A DNA stretch of 16,739 bases from Caccousia sp900752115 (GTDB lineage: Bacteria; Bacillota; Clostridia; Oscillospirales; Acutalibacteraceae), in assembly GCA_902472225.1 (NCBI GenBank), contig CABRNB010000063.1:1-16739 (forward strand). The letters are read 5' to 3'. This document shows positions 5,543-14,475 of this stretch, one piece after another. A model generated the notes under the pieces. The model was not told the origin of the DNA. It did not search any database and saw only the letters and a program-made list of their open reading frames with translations. The translations under genes and the position numbers were made by a program. The stretch's first letter is position 1; every line of letters starts with the position of its first letter.

Positions 5543-8500
5543 CTCGCTGCCGGTGCCGGACTGTCGGCTATTGCAGTCGGCATTACCGCCTTGGCTACTT
5601 CTCTTGGCGCAGGCGTGACCGTTATTGTGGCAGGACTCAGCACGATCATCACAGGGATTGCCGCGTTGATCCCTGCCATTGCCGAAAAGCTTGGTGAGGC
5701 TATTATAGCGTTCTGCGGCGTGATCGCTCAGGGGGCTCCCGCTATTGGAGAAGCCGTTAAGGCCGTCGTTCTTACGCTGGTGGATGTATTTGTTGAGTGC
5801 GTCCCTGCCATTGCTGACGGTGCATTAGCACTGCTGTCTGGAGTGCTCGCTTCTCTTGCAAACTATACTCCGGAAATCGTTGACTCTATTATGCTGTTCC
5901 TGATCAACCTGCTGAACGGCATTGCAGAGCGGCTGCCCGAACTCATTCAGGCGGCAGTCAATGTGATCGCGGCATTCTTCTCCGGCATCATTGATGCTCT
6001 GGCAGGACTTGATACAAGTGTATTGGTGAAAACCATCGCCGGCATCGGTCTGCTGTCCGGCATTATGGTCGCATTGGGTGCGGTAGCCGCATTGATCCCA
6101 AGCGCTATGATAGGTGTGCTCGGCATGGGTGCTCTTATCGCTGAGCTGGCGATCGTTCTTGCTGCTGTTGGTGCCCTTGCACAGATCCCCGGACTTTCCT
6201 GGCTGATCGGTGAGGGCGGTAAGCTGCTGGAGCAGATCGGTACGGCGATCGGTGGGTTTGTCGGCGGCATTGTCGGCGGATTCATGAGTGGTATTTCAAG
6301 TCAGTTCCCGCAGATCGGCAGTGATCTTGCAGCGTTTATGACAAATGTTCAGCCGTTTATCGACGGCGCAAGCAGTATCTCTCCGGCAATGTTCAGCGGT
6401 GTGCAGGCATTGACAGACGCGATATTGCTGCTGACGAAGGCCGAGCTTGTGCAGGGTATTGCGTCCTGGTTCACGGGTAGTTCTTCTCTTTCGGATTTTG
6501 CTGATGAGCTCGTTCCGTTCGGAGAAAGCATGGCGGAGTTCAGCAACGCCATCAGCGGGATGGACGCCGACCTTGTTTCCAAAGCAGCGACTGCCGGCAA
6601 GGCACTTGCAGAGATGGCCACAACGCTGCCGAACAGCGGCGGTGTAGTCGGCTTCTTTGCCGGTGAGAATGACGTGGACAAGTTTGGAGAGCAGTTGGTT
6701 CCGTTCGGAAAGGCCATGAAGGACTACTCTCTCGCCGTTAAAGGAATGGATGTCGGTGCCGTCAGCAATTCCGCTTCTGCCGGTAAGGCGCTCGTGGAAC
6801 TCTCCAATACCATTCCGAACTGCGGCGGGCTTGTGAGTTTCTTCACCGGAGACAACAGCATTGCCGACTTCGGCGACCAGCTCGTTCTCTTCGGCAATGG
6901 TCTTGCGGCTTACTCCGCCTCTATCGAGGGTATCAACATGAGCAAGCTCTCCGGCGCGATCACACAGGTCGAGAAGCTGGTGGCGCTTGCCGATACGGTG
7001 AAGAATATGGATCAGTATGCATTTGTGAACTTTACGAATGCGCTGGTTCTGCTGGCAAACACAAGTATCCAAAACTTTACCGACGCCTTCTATAACAGTG
7101 GAGCTACCGTGAGCACGGCGGTCATCTATATGCTCAATTCCGCAGGCACGACCATCCGGCAGAACCAGACGATCGTTAATGTGGCGATGGCTGAGCTGAT
7201 GCTTGCGATGGCCGCGACCGTGAAAGCACATACCACGAGCATGAATACCGCGGTCGTGCAGATGATGGTCGGCTTCAGCACCACGATCCGCAGCAACGGT
7301 GCTTCCGTGCGGACGGCGATGCAGTCTGTCATGCTGGTCGTTGTGACAGAAGTGAACAACTACAAGGATCAGTTCAATGAAGCCGGCAGGAATGTTTCGC
7401 AGGGCTTTATCAACGGCATCCGCTCGAAGCTGAGCGGCGCCTCTCAGGCGGGCCGTGATCTGGGTCTTGCGGCGCTGAATGCGGCAAAGGAGGCGCTGGA
7501 CAGCCATTCTCCCTCCCGCGAGTTTATCGAGCTTGGTAAAAACATTGGTGAGGGTATGACCATCGGTATCAACAATGCTATCGTTCCGGTTTCTTCGGCT
7601 GCGGCAAAGATGAGCGATGAAGCCATCAAGGTCGCGCAGAAGGGACTCGACTCCTTTAAGGATTGGGCGGAAGAGCGGAAATATTACAGCGAGCTCAGCT
7701 TGAAAGAGGAGCTTGCCGGATGGGAAACGCTCCAGAAGAAATACCGCGAGGGAAGTGAGGAACGAAAGCAGATCGACCGCGAGGTCTATCGTGTTCAAAA
7801 TGAGTTGGTTACGGCCACTTATCAGTATTCGATGAACTGGATCGAAGAGCAGAAATCGTATAACAAGCTGACCCTTGCGGAGGAACTGGCTGCCTATAAG
7901 CGTGTTCAGAGCCGATATGCCAAGGGGACAGAGCTGCGGAAGAAGCTCGACCTGCAAGTTTACCAGTTGGAGAAAGAGATCAGCGACGCGCAGAAACAGT
8001 ATATCTCTGATGTGCAGTCTGTGCAGAGCGAGGCGAACCAGAAGCGGCTCGACCTGGAGGAAGAGTACGCTGATAAGGTAAAGTCGATCAACGCGCAACT
8101 GGCGAGCGATATTCAGGCTGAGAACGACAAGTACGAGAATGCTCTGAAATCCCGCGAGGATTCCCTCTATAAGTCCTATGGCCTCTTTGACGCTGTGAAG
8201 GAGCGTGATGAGGTCAGCGGCGACACCCTGATGAAAAACCTTGAGGGACAGGTCAAGGAATTTGGCGAATGGCAGGATATTTTAGAGTCTCTTGCCGGCA
8301 GAGGACTTGACAGTGACCTTATCGAGGAACTTCAGGATATGGGTCCTGACGCGATTGCCCAGATCAAGGCGCTGAATGACATGAGTGACTCCGAGCTTGA
8401 GAAGTATGCTGACCTCTGGAAGGTCAAGCACGCAATGGCTCGCGAGCAGGCGGTCGGCGAATTAGAGGGGCTGCGCGAAGAGACCCAGCAGAATATTGCA

Positions 8501-9361
8501 AAACTCCGCGAGGAGGCCGATCAGGAGCTTACCGAGTATCGTGCTCTCTGGCAGGAGAAGATGAATCAGGTCACGGAAGACGCCAACGCTCAGTTGGAAC
8601 AGCTCCGCAGAAGCTTTGAGGAAAAGGTTGGTCTTATCAAGAACAATACTGAGGATGAGCTTCAGGAGATGGCCGACACGGCGCAGAAGGTTCTGACGGA
8701 AGCTGGTTGGGATGAGACCGGCAAGCAGATCGTCAAGGGGCTTACCGAAGGCGTTCAGTCTGAGAAGTCCAGCTTTGTTGATGAGATCACGCAACTGGCT
8801 CTTGCAGGCGTACAGGCGGCGAAATCGACACTGGACATCAACTCTCAATCGAGGGTGTTCCGTGAGATCGGTAACTACACCGGCCTTGGTTTCGTGAAAG
8901 GTCTTCAGGACTATGTTGACCGATCTTATGCGGCCGGTTCTGAGATGGCGGAGTCGGCCGAGGGCGGTCTTTCCGGTGTGCTCCAGACCATTGCCGACAT
9001 TGTGAGCGGCGGGTTCGACATGGAGCCGGTGATCCGTCCTGTTCTGGATCTCTCCGCCGTATCGGCCGGAGCAGACGCCTTGAACAACCTATTCTATTCG
9101 CAGCGAGCGGTCGGCCTTGTCGGGCAGGCTGCCGTTGCATTTGAGGCACAGCGCGGCGGAAGCAGCCAGACAACCATTTCCGTCGACAATGATGATGTTG
9201 TGGCTGAACTCCGCACGCTTCGAGGTGAGATGGCTTCGATGCTGGAACGCATGGAGAAGCTGCGTGTTGTGCTGAACACCGGTGCGCTTGTCGGCGAACT
9301 TGCTGAACCGATGGATGTGGCACTCGGACAGCGGTCTACACAAAGAGGAAGGGGGATTTAA
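4862..9361 (+). CDS. Tail tape-measure protein, 5' end missing
   Basis: About 1,499 residues remain of the protein that sets tail length and is ejected ahead of the DNA. The first roughly 530 residues are rich in Ala, Gly, Ile, Leu and Val and contain many hydrophobic helices, beginning with four degenerate repeats of about 57 residues. Next come three 62-residue repeats (from about 6485), then a helical part. LDSHSPSREF (7496-7525) and a later INSQSRVFREIG (8839-8874) match the S-P-S-R-x-F-x-x-I-G signature common near tape-measure C-termini. Between them lies a long Glu/Lys/Gln-rich coiled coil with a tandem 58-residue repeat (DWAEERKYY at 7661, NWIEEQKSY at 7835). No genuine start exists: the only upstream start-like codon is a GTG at 4844 inside helicase-derived sequence, with no ribosome site. 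It is followed 1 nt later by the distal tail gene. Confidence 0.93.
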   Translation, partial: LDFGQLVKGLGSIGVLLAEITVFTKLTGDAKGLVSTGIAMIGIGAAMKIFASAMGDFGNLDWNQIAKGLVAMGGALAEVAIAMKVMPKNTISVGIGLIAVGAALEIVANALGKMGGMTWEEIAKGLVTMGGALAELAIGLNVMNGTLPGSAAMLVAAGALAILTPVLLALGSMSWESIAKGLVTIAGAFTVIGVAGLVLTPLVPTILALAGAFALIGVGTAAIGAGLLAAGAGLSAIAVGITALATSLGAGVTVIVAGLSTIITGIAALIPAIAEKLGEAIIAFCGVIAQGAPAIGEAVKAVVLTLVDVFVECVPAIADGALALLSGVLASLANYTPEIVDSIMLFLINLLNGIAERLPELIQAAVNVIAAFFSGIIDALAGLDTSVLVKTIAGIGLLSGIMVALGAVAALIPSAMIGVLGMGALIAELAIVLAAVGALAQIPGLSWLIGEGGKLLEQIGTAIGGFVGGIVGGFMSGISSQFPQIGSDLAAFMTNVQPFIDGASSISPAMFSGVQALTDAILLLTKAELVQGIASWFTGSSSLSDFADELVPFGESMAEFSNAISGMDADLVSKAATAGKALAEMATTLPNSGGVVGFFAGENDVDKFGEQLVPFGKAMKDYSLAVKGMDVGAVSNSASAGKALVELSNTIPNCGGLVSFFTGDNSIADFGDQLVLFGNGLAAYSASIEGINMSKLSGAITQVEKLVALADTVKNMDQYAFVNFTNALVLLANTSIQNFTDAFYNSGATVSTAVIYMLNSAGTTIRQNQTIVNVAMAELMLAMAATVKAHTTSMNTAVVQMMVGFSTTIRSNGASVRTAMQSVMLVVVTEVNNYKDQFNEAGRNVSQGFINGIRSKLSGASQAGRDLGLAALNAAKEALDSHSPSREFIELGKNIGEGMTIGINNAIVPVSSAAAKMSDEAIKVAQKGLDSFKDWAEERKYYSELSLKEELAGWETLQKKYREGSEERKQIDREVYRVQNELVTATYQYSMNWIEEQKSYNKLTLAEELAAYKRVQSRYAKGTELRKKLDLQVYQLEKEISDAQKQYISDVQSVQSEANQKRLDLEEEYADKVKSINAQLASDIQAENDKYENALKSREDSLYKSYGLFDAVKERDEVSGDTLMKNLEGQVKEFGEWQDILESLAGRGLDSDLIEELQDMGPDAIAQIKALNDMSDSELEKYADLWKVKHAMAREQAVGELEGLREETQQNIAKLREEADQELTEYRALWQEKMNQVTEDANAQLEQLRRSFEEKVGLIKNNTEDELQEMADTAQKVLTEAGWDETGKQIVKGLTEGVQSEKSSFVDEITQLALAGVQAAKSTLDINSQSRVFREIGNYTGLGFVKGLQDYVDRSYAAGSEMAESAEGGLSGVLQTIADIVSGGFDMEPVIRPVLDLSAVSAGADALNNLFYSQRAVGLVGQAAVAFEAQRGGSSQTTISVDNDDVVAELRTLRGEMASMLERMEKLRVVLNTGALVGELAEPMDVALGQRSTQRGRGI
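6485..7042 (+). repeat. Three 62-residue repeats with exact 186-bp register in the tape-measure protein
   Basis: The phenylalanine codons of DFADELVPFG (6497), KFGEQLVPFG (6683) and DFGDQLVLFG (6869) are exactly 186 bp apart. Each unit continues with a short Y/F-S-x-A/S-I/V-x-G-M/I segment, a KAL/KLV helix and, in the first two, a P-N-x-G-G turn. The bases have diverged, so this is an old duplication. Confidence 0.8.
9349..9355 (+). promoter_or_regulatory. Ribosome binding site deciding the TTG start of the distal tail gene
   Basis: AAGGGGG lies within the last codons of the tape-measure gene, 7 nt before the TTG at 9363. It excludes the longer open frame that starts at 9282 within the tape-measure gene. 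Confidence 0.6.
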
Positions 9362-9362
9362 G

Positions 9363-10124
9363 TTGTACCATTCGATCACATTTGGCGATAAGAACACATG
9401 GGACGATTGGCGGCTTGTCCCCGCTTCCCGTCCGCTATTCAATCCACCTGCGCAAAAGGTAAAGACTCTGGACATTCCCGGTGGGGACGGCGTCATTGAT
9501 CTGTCGCAAGCCCTCACCGGGTATCCGGTTTATCAGAACCGGACGGGGTCTATCGAGTTTATCGTCATGAATGACTTCAAACCATGGCACATGGCGTACT
9601 CGGACATCATGGACTATCTGCACGGACAGACCATGCGGGCGATCCTTGAGGACGATCCTGAATATTTCTACGAAGGGCGCTTCACAGTGAACGCCTGGAA
9701 GTCGGAAAAGGACTGGTCGCGGCTCGTCATCGACTACGATGTCGGCCCTTACAAGTGGAAAAACCTTTCCTCCATCGACAACTGGCTGTGGGACCCGTTC
9801 AACTTTCAAAATGGAGTCATTCAGGCAGCTTTGTTCCGCAACATTGCGGTGACGACTGAGATGAAGGAGATCGAGCTGGATGCTGTGATGTACGGACGGG
9901 CTCCGGTCTGCCCCAGATTCATTGTGCAAAGCAGTGAAGGGCGCGGCGTTCATGTCCGATTTGTCAACCGTCAGCTCAGCATCGACCTAACAAAGCTTTT
10001 GCCGGATGGAACCATTCAGATCCCTGAGTTTATTCTGTTTGGCGACTATGGCGGAACGATCTATCTTTGGGTCGATGAGGGAACGGGGACCGTGTCCGTT
10101 GATTTCAGACAAGGGAGGTTGTAA
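9363..10124 (+). CDS. Distal tail protein (Dit-like, siphovirus tail family)
   Basis: The 253-residue protein follows the tape-measure gene directly, which is the normal place for the distal tail protein, the ring at the tail tip that connects the tube to the adsorption apparatus. The N-terminal half reads like the siphovirus tail (Dit) family: FGDKNTWDDWRLVP, then TLDIPGGDGVIDLSQALTG, a YQNRTGSIEF strand, HGQTMRAILEDDPEYFYEGR and SRLVIDYDVGPYKW. The C-terminal part is a galectin-like beta region with conserved DYGGTIYLW. The start is TTG at 9363, with AAGGGGG 7 nt upstream. The TAA lies 3 nt before the next ATG. The remaining question is only whether the start is TTG or an earlier, unsupported ATG. 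Confidence 0.88.
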   Translation: MYHSITFGDKNTWDDWRLVPASRPLFNPPAQKVKTLDIPGGDGVIDLSQALTGYPVYQNRTGSIEFIVMNDFKPWHMAYSDIMDYLHGQTMRAILEDDPEYFYEGRFTVNAWKSEKDWSRLVIDYDVGPYKWKNLSSIDNWLWDPFNFQNGVIQAALFRNIAVTTEMKEIELDAVMYGRAPVCPRFIVQSSEGRGVHVRFVNRQLSIDLTKLLPDGTIQIPEFILFGDYGGTIYLWVDEGTGTVSVDFRQGRL

Positions 10125-10127
10125 GCG

Positions 10128-12785
10128 ATGTATTCTGTTTATGCCGATGGCGTCTGCATCTACAATGATGCCTTCGCGTTGGACAACATGAAGCTTGCAA
10201 ACCCCAAGCTGACGCTGGAAGACAATGCGGCCGGTTCCTTCGTGATGACGGTTCCGCCCTCCAATCTCGGATACAGCACCATCATCCGTATGGTGACTGA
10301 CATCGCCGTCCACAAGGACGGAAAAGAGATCTGGGCGGGGCGCGTCCTCTCTGAAAACGAGGACTTTTACCGAAACCGGGTGCTTACTTGCGAGGGCGAG
10401 CTTGCATTCTTCAACGACAGCACACAGCCGCCTGCGGAGTACGCCGGAGGGACGATTCGTGAGTACCTTGAGGCGATGATTGCCATTCACAACGCAAAGG
10501 TCGGAGACAACCGGAAGTTCACCATCGGCATTGTTACTGTGGTGGATGAAGATTTTCCGACTTATTACACCAACTATGAAAAGACCATCACGATCTTGAA
10601 TGCGTTGGTGGCGCAGTACGGCGGTCATCTGCGGGTGCGTAAGGAAGACGGCATCCGCTATCTCGACTATTTGGCTGATTACCCCGACACTTGCAGCCAG
10701 ACGATCCAGTTCGGCTCCAACCTCATCGAACACACCAAGGGATGGGATATGACGGAGTTCGCAACGGTCATCGTTCCGCTTGGCAACAGGCTTGACAAGA
10801 GCGAGATCGAGGCGCTGGACGCCTATCTGACTGTGGAGAGCGTGAATGAGGGCAGCCTTTATGTCCAGTCCTCCGAGGCTGTGAAAACCTATGGCTGGAT
10901 CGAGAAAACAGTGACATGGGACAGCGTTTCTGATCCTGAAGCGCTGCTGGAAAAGGCGAAGGCATATCTTGCCGACTTACAGTTCGACAATATGGAACTG
11001 GAAGTGAGTGCCCTTGACCTCCATTATCTCAACGCGAATGTGGAGGCAGTGAAACTGCTGGACGAGATCCGCGTGATCTCGCGGCCGCATGGTCTTGACC
11101 GTGTATTTCCTGTCACGAAACTGGAGATCCCTCTGGACAGCCCGGAGAATACCCAGTTTACGCTCGGCGACACTGTGCAGACCAGCCTTACCAGTGTGAA
11201 CAACCAGATCAGCGCCGCTATCCTTGAGAAAATCGAGGGTCTCCCTAAGGCGCACAACATCCTTAAAGAGGCAAAAGAAAACGCCACACAGATCATGACA
11301 GCGGCTACGACCGGCTACATCACGATCACACGGGACGAATACGGTTCTGACACGCTTTATATTTCCAATATCCGCGACTATACCAAAGCCGACAAGCTCT
11401 GGAAATGGAACATGAACGGCCTTGGCTACTCCAAGGATTATGGAAAGACTTTTGGGCTTGCAATCACAATGGATGGTTCTATTGTGGCGGACTATATCAC
11501 GACCGGTGTTCTCAATGCCGATGTGATCCGTGCCGGTACGCTGAAAGATTATGGCGGAAACTTCTCGCTTGACTTCGAGAGCGGCAAGCTGACGATGAAG
11601 AAAGGCTCCATCGACATTGGAGACGGAAACTTCACCGTTGACGAGGAAGGAAACCTTACCGCACGCCGAGGCACCTTTGCAGGTACTCTGGCTGCGGCGA
11701 AAGGCACCTTTAGCGGTACGCTGGTCGGTGTGGACGGAAACTTCAAGGGCGTGGTTCAGGCCTCTGACTTCCTTGACCGAGCGGGCAACAGCATGATGGA
11801 TGACGAGCGATTCAAGTCCAAATATCTGAGCGTCTACGGACTTACCGTTACCAACGGTGTCCGCACGACCTTTGCTGTTGATTCCAGCGGTTCCGTTACC
11901 ATAGATGGTAAGGTGACGCTGTCCGCCGGAAGCACGATCAACTGGGCGTCTGTGACGAACCAGAACCTCACCTCCAACCCCGCCTACTCGCTGGCAAGCA
12001 CGGCGAATGCAAACGCGGCCACTGCAAAGAGCGCAGCAGACGACGCTTATGATGAGGCTTCTGCTGCATGGTCGAGAGCAAATAAGGCCTATCAGGATCG
12101 GTGCACTGACCAGAATGTATTTGATGTGCTCACCTCAGGTGGTACGAAGTTCGGTATTTTCAGCGACTCGTATAGTGGACGGCTTTACATCAATGCCGAT
12201 TATATTCGCTCCGGCACCATCAATGCCGATTATATCGACCTATCATGCGATTATGGTGGATTCTGCAAAGGGCATGGCTCTGACGGTCAGCATACGACCT
12301 ACGGTGCGATGATGTATGGTTCCAACGGTCCTGGTTTGGAGCCTTATATTATTGTTACCAATGCCGGCGCCCGTATCTCTGGAACCGGAGCAGACCTTGT
12401 CGTTTCCGGCGGCATCACCATGAGTGAAGAGCCAAGTTACGGTTCCGACTTAAGGATCAAGAACAGCATCGACTATGATCTTGCCTCTTATGAGGCGTTC
12501 TTCCTGGCATTGAAGCCGTCCACCTTCAAGTACAACAAAGGTACTTCCGGGCGGAAACATTTCGGCTTTATCGCCCAGGATGTAGAACAGGCAATGCTTG
12601 ACACCGGACTGACATCAGATCAACTTGCGGCACTTGTCAAAGATCCTGTCAAAGAGATCCTTTCGGATGGCATCACGGACTACCGTTACAGCATCCGATA
12701 CGGCGAACTTATTGCGCTCAATACGCACATGATCCAGAAACTCTATCAAATGGTCGAAGAACTGCTTCAGCAAAAGGAGGGATAA
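10128..12785 (+). CDS. Tail endopeptidase/tail-spike protein with C-terminal S74 self-cleaving chaperone
   Basis: The 885-residue protein starts at an ATG with an AAGGGAGG site. The N-terminal roughly 370 residues match the tail-tip hub (Tal, prophage endopeptidase tail) type. Visible parts are YSVYADGVCIYND, WAGRVLSENEDFYRNR, the CEGELAFFNDS strand, and repeated LLDEIRVISRPHGLDRVFPVTKLE near 315-340. A central fibre follows, with short strand repeats (GDGNFTVDEEGNL, FSGTLVG, INADYI twice). The last 113 residues are an intramolecular chaperone of the peptidase S74 family. SDLRIK places Ser773 and Lys778 as the expected Ser-x4-Lys cleavage pair. KHFGFIAQDVEQAM and the YGELIALNTHMIQKL trimeric coil complete the domain. 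Known members trimerise the fibre and then cut themselves off in front of the Ser. It probably forms the tail tip that contacts and may digest the cell wall. Confidence 0.87.
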   Translation: MYSVYADGVCIYNDAFALDNMKLANPKLTLEDNAAGSFVMTVPPSNLGYSTIIRMVTDIAVHKDGKEIWAGRVLSENEDFYRNRVLTCEGELAFFNDSTQPPAEYAGGTIREYLEAMIAIHNAKVGDNRKFTIGIVTVVDEDFPTYYTNYEKTITILNALVAQYGGHLRVRKEDGIRYLDYLADYPDTCSQTIQFGSNLIEHTKGWDMTEFATVIVPLGNRLDKSEIEALDAYLTVESVNEGSLYVQSSEAVKTYGWIEKTVTWDSVSDPEALLEKAKAYLADLQFDNMELEVSALDLHYLNANVEAVKLLDEIRVISRPHGLDRVFPVTKLEIPLDSPENTQFTLGDTVQTSLTSVNNQISAAILEKIEGLPKAHNILKEAKENATQIMTAATTGYITITRDEYGSDTLYISNIRDYTKADKLWKWNMNGLGYSKDYGKTFGLAITMDGSIVADYITTGVLNADVIRAGTLKDYGGNFSLDFESGKLTMKKGSIDIGDGNFTVDEEGNLTARRGTFAGTLAAAKGTFSGTLVGVDGNFKGVVQASDFLDRAGNSMMDDERFKSKYLSVYGLTVTNGVRTTFAVDSSGSVTIDGKVTLSAGSTINWASVTNQNLTSNPAYSLASTANANAATAKSAADDAYDEASAAWSRANKAYQDRCTDQNVFDVLTSGGTKFGIFSDSYSGRLYINADYIRSGTINADYIDLSCDYGGFCKGHGSDGQHTTYGAMMYGSNGPGLEPYIIVTNAGARISGTGADLVVSGGITMSEEPSYGSDLRIKNSIDYDLASYEAFFLALKPSTFKYNKGTSGRKHFGFIAQDVEQAMLDTGLTSDQLAALVKDPVKEILSDGITDYRYSIRYGELIALNTHMIQKLYQMVEELLQQKEG
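12188..12235 (+). repeat. Tandem 30-bp direct repeat in the tail-spike gene
   Basis: An identical 18-base stretch encoding INADYI occurs at 12188-12205 and 12218-12235, a period of exactly 10 codons. It lies in the beta-strand fibre part shortly before the S74 domain. Such repeats allow slippage that lengthens or shortens the fibre in frame. Confidence 0.75.
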
Positions 12786-13165
12786 TGTTGAAGAAACAGC
12801 TTAAAAATTCAGAAATGGTCGTGATGGTCCAGAACCTGCGGCCGCTTCTTCAGCTCCGCAACAAGATCGGCTATATCGCCGCGAGAAACTTCCGGATGCT
12901 TTCTACTGCTTTGACCGAGTATGAAGCATTCAAACACGACCTCATCAACAAATACGGAGAGCCCGACAAGGATGAAAGTGGCAATGAGACCGGAACCATT
13001 TCCATCAAGGTGGGCTCTCCTAATTTTAAGGCCTTCTGCGACGAGCTTGCTCCGTTCAACGAGATGGAGCATGAGGTCGAGCTGATGACCGCCAAGTATG
13101 AAGATACGATAGGCTGTCTGAGCGGCGAGGAGATCCTGCTGCTCGACTGGATGCTGGAGGACTAA
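12785..13165 (+). CDS. DUF1617-like phage protein, 126 aa
   Basis: A small helical, charged protein between the tail spike and the tail-fibre genes. The pattern of a Leu-rich N-terminal helix, YIAARNFRML, KYGEPDKDESGNETGT and a PFNEMEHEVELM helix resembles the DUF1617 family, small siphovirus proteins of unknown function found in tail or neighbouring regions. The ATG overlaps the previous TAA by one base (TAATG). AGGAGG at 12775-12780 is only 4 nt before this ATG but 7 nt before the in-frame TTG that is codon 2, so TTG may be the real start. No membrane segment or signal is present. The family assignment is moderate. Confidence 0.7.
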   Translation: MLKKQLKNSEMVVMVQNLRPLLQLRNKIGYIAARNFRMLSTALTEYEAFKHDLINKYGEPDKDESGNETGTISIKVGSPNFKAFCDELAPFNEMEHEVELMTAKYEDTIGCLSGEEILLLDWMLED

Positions 13166-13181
13166 GGAAGGAGTGATTTAG

Positions 13182-14474
13182 ATGGCTGATATCAGCAGCT
13201 TTCTGAAAAAAATCCTCAGCGCCATTTATGGCGAAGAGGTTCGCGGCTCCATCCATGATGCTCTGTCGGCGATGAACACGGAGTCCAGCAGCGCGATGGA
13301 GTTTGCCTCCACCGCCAAGGATTCCGCACAGGCAAATGCCGCGGCTGCCAAGAAGTCCGCCGAAGATGCCGACAAAAAGGCGACAAGCGCCTCCGAATCC
13401 GCTGCGGCGGCTGCACTCTCCGAGGGAAGCATCAAGACCTCTGAGGAAAATGTCAACAAGCAGGCCGCAGACGCAAAAGAAGCTGCCGCCGGTGCTAAGG
13501 TGTCCGAGACAGAGGCGAAGAACTCGGAAGAGATCGCCAAGCAAAAGGCACAGGAGGCCACGGACGCCAAGACAGCGGCAACGCTTGCCGAGGGAGAGGT
13601 CAAGGCCGCCGAGGAGCGCGTGAGAACCATCCGCTCAGAGGCTGAGACACTGGGCGCACAGGCTACTGCTGACCGCAACGCAGCGGAAGAGGCTCGCACT
13701 GCTGCGGAAGCTGCAAGAGATGCGGCGTCGAACAGTCAAAATGGAGCAAAAGCATCGGAAGATGCCGCCGCTGCATCGAAGACGGACGCCGAAGCCGCTA
13801 AAACGGCTGCTGTGGACGCCCGTGACAAGGCGCAGACCGCTAAAACGGCCGCCGAGAACGCGCGGGAGTCCGCCGAGAACTCTGAGGCAAACGCCAAGAC
13901 TTACAAGGAGTCTGCCGCAGAGAGCGCCGCGACCGCACAGCAGTACAGCGGAAAGCCGCCTAAGCCGGAGAATGGTACCTGGTGGATCTGGGACGCTGAG
14001 AAGGGCACCTATGTGAACACCAATATCAGTTGCGAGCTGACCGGCCCGACCGGAAACGGTATTCAGAGCATTCAGTTGACGCAGGGCAATCATACGCCCG
14101 GCTCGACTGATATTTACACCGTTACGATGACAGACGGAAGCAAGTACAACATCGCCGTCTACAACGGTCTGAACGGAACGGGTACGGGCGATGTGCTCGG
14201 CATCCATTTCGATCTGGTGCTGCCGGCCTCCGGATGGTCGAACGGTTCCATCACTGTGGCGGAGAGCCGCCTTGTGGCCGCTGCCAAGTACAAATACCTC
14301 ATTGATGCATATGAAGCCAGCCGTGAAGAGTATCTCGAATGCAGTGTGCGTCCGAAAGACATCTCCACGACCGGCTTCATCACATTTGTGAACGATACCG
14401 ACCCGATCAAAGACATCACGGTGAACATCGTGCGTCTTGAACTGTCGGTAAATGCCGAAGAAGGAGGCGAATGA
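13182..14474 (+). CDS. Tail-fibre protein with long Ala-rich coiled coil and C-terminal adhesion-like module
   Basis: The 430-residue protein begins with an IYGEEVRGSIHDALSAMN helix, a start common to Firmicute phage fibre or baseplate proteins and probably its docking end. Residues of about 35-255 are a continuous Ala/Glu/Lys/Ser coiled coil with repeated AxxAxxxA spacing, typical of a trimeric stalk. Then come a GTWWIWD beta segment (265-271), a short collagen-like TGPTGNG, and a YTVTMTDGS strand region. Residues 340-423 form a module also found at the C-terminus of the 128-residue protein at 16007. The ATG at 13182 has an AAGGAAGGAG site. It probably forms a side or tip fibre that touches the host surface. 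The receptor is unknown. Confidence 0.8.
   Translation: MADISSFLKKILSAIYGEEVRGSIHDALSAMNTESSSAMEFASTAKDSAQANAAAAKKSAEDADKKATSASESAAAAALSEGSIKTSEENVNKQAADAKEAAAGAKVSETEAKNSEEIAKQKAQEATDAKTAATLAEGEVKAAEERVRTIRSEAETLGAQATADRNAAEEARTAAEAARDAASNSQNGAKASEDAAAASKTDAEAAKTAAVDARDKAQTAKTAAENARESAENSEANAKTYKESAAESAATAQQYSGKPPKPENGTWWIWDAEKGTYVNTNISCELTGPTGNGIQSIQLTQGNHTPGSTDIYTVTMTDGSKYNIAVYNGLNGTGTGDVLGIHFDLVLPASGWSNGSITVAESRLVAAAKYKYLIDAYEASREEYLECSVRPKDISTTGFITFVNDTDPIKDITVNIVRLELSVNAEEGGE
14462..14467 (+). promoter_or_regulatory. Ribosome binding site deciding a TTG start
   Basis: AGGAGG at the very end of the preceding gene lies 8 nt before the TTG at 14476. The nearby ATG at 14471 is followed at once by a stop in its frame, so it cannot be the start. 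Confidence 0.7.
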
Positions 14475-14475
14475 T

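Noticed and set aside
6296..8098. A 600-codon open frame on the minus strand inside the tape-measure gene.
   Set aside because: It is the mirror of a well-supported gene with GC-rich, biased codons. Its product is low-complexity and has no recognisable domain or good ribosome site.
9282..9362. Longer distal tail protein from the open frame starting at 9282.
   Set aside because: It would overlap the tape-measure gene by 80 nt without a ribosome site, while the TTG at 9363 has one.
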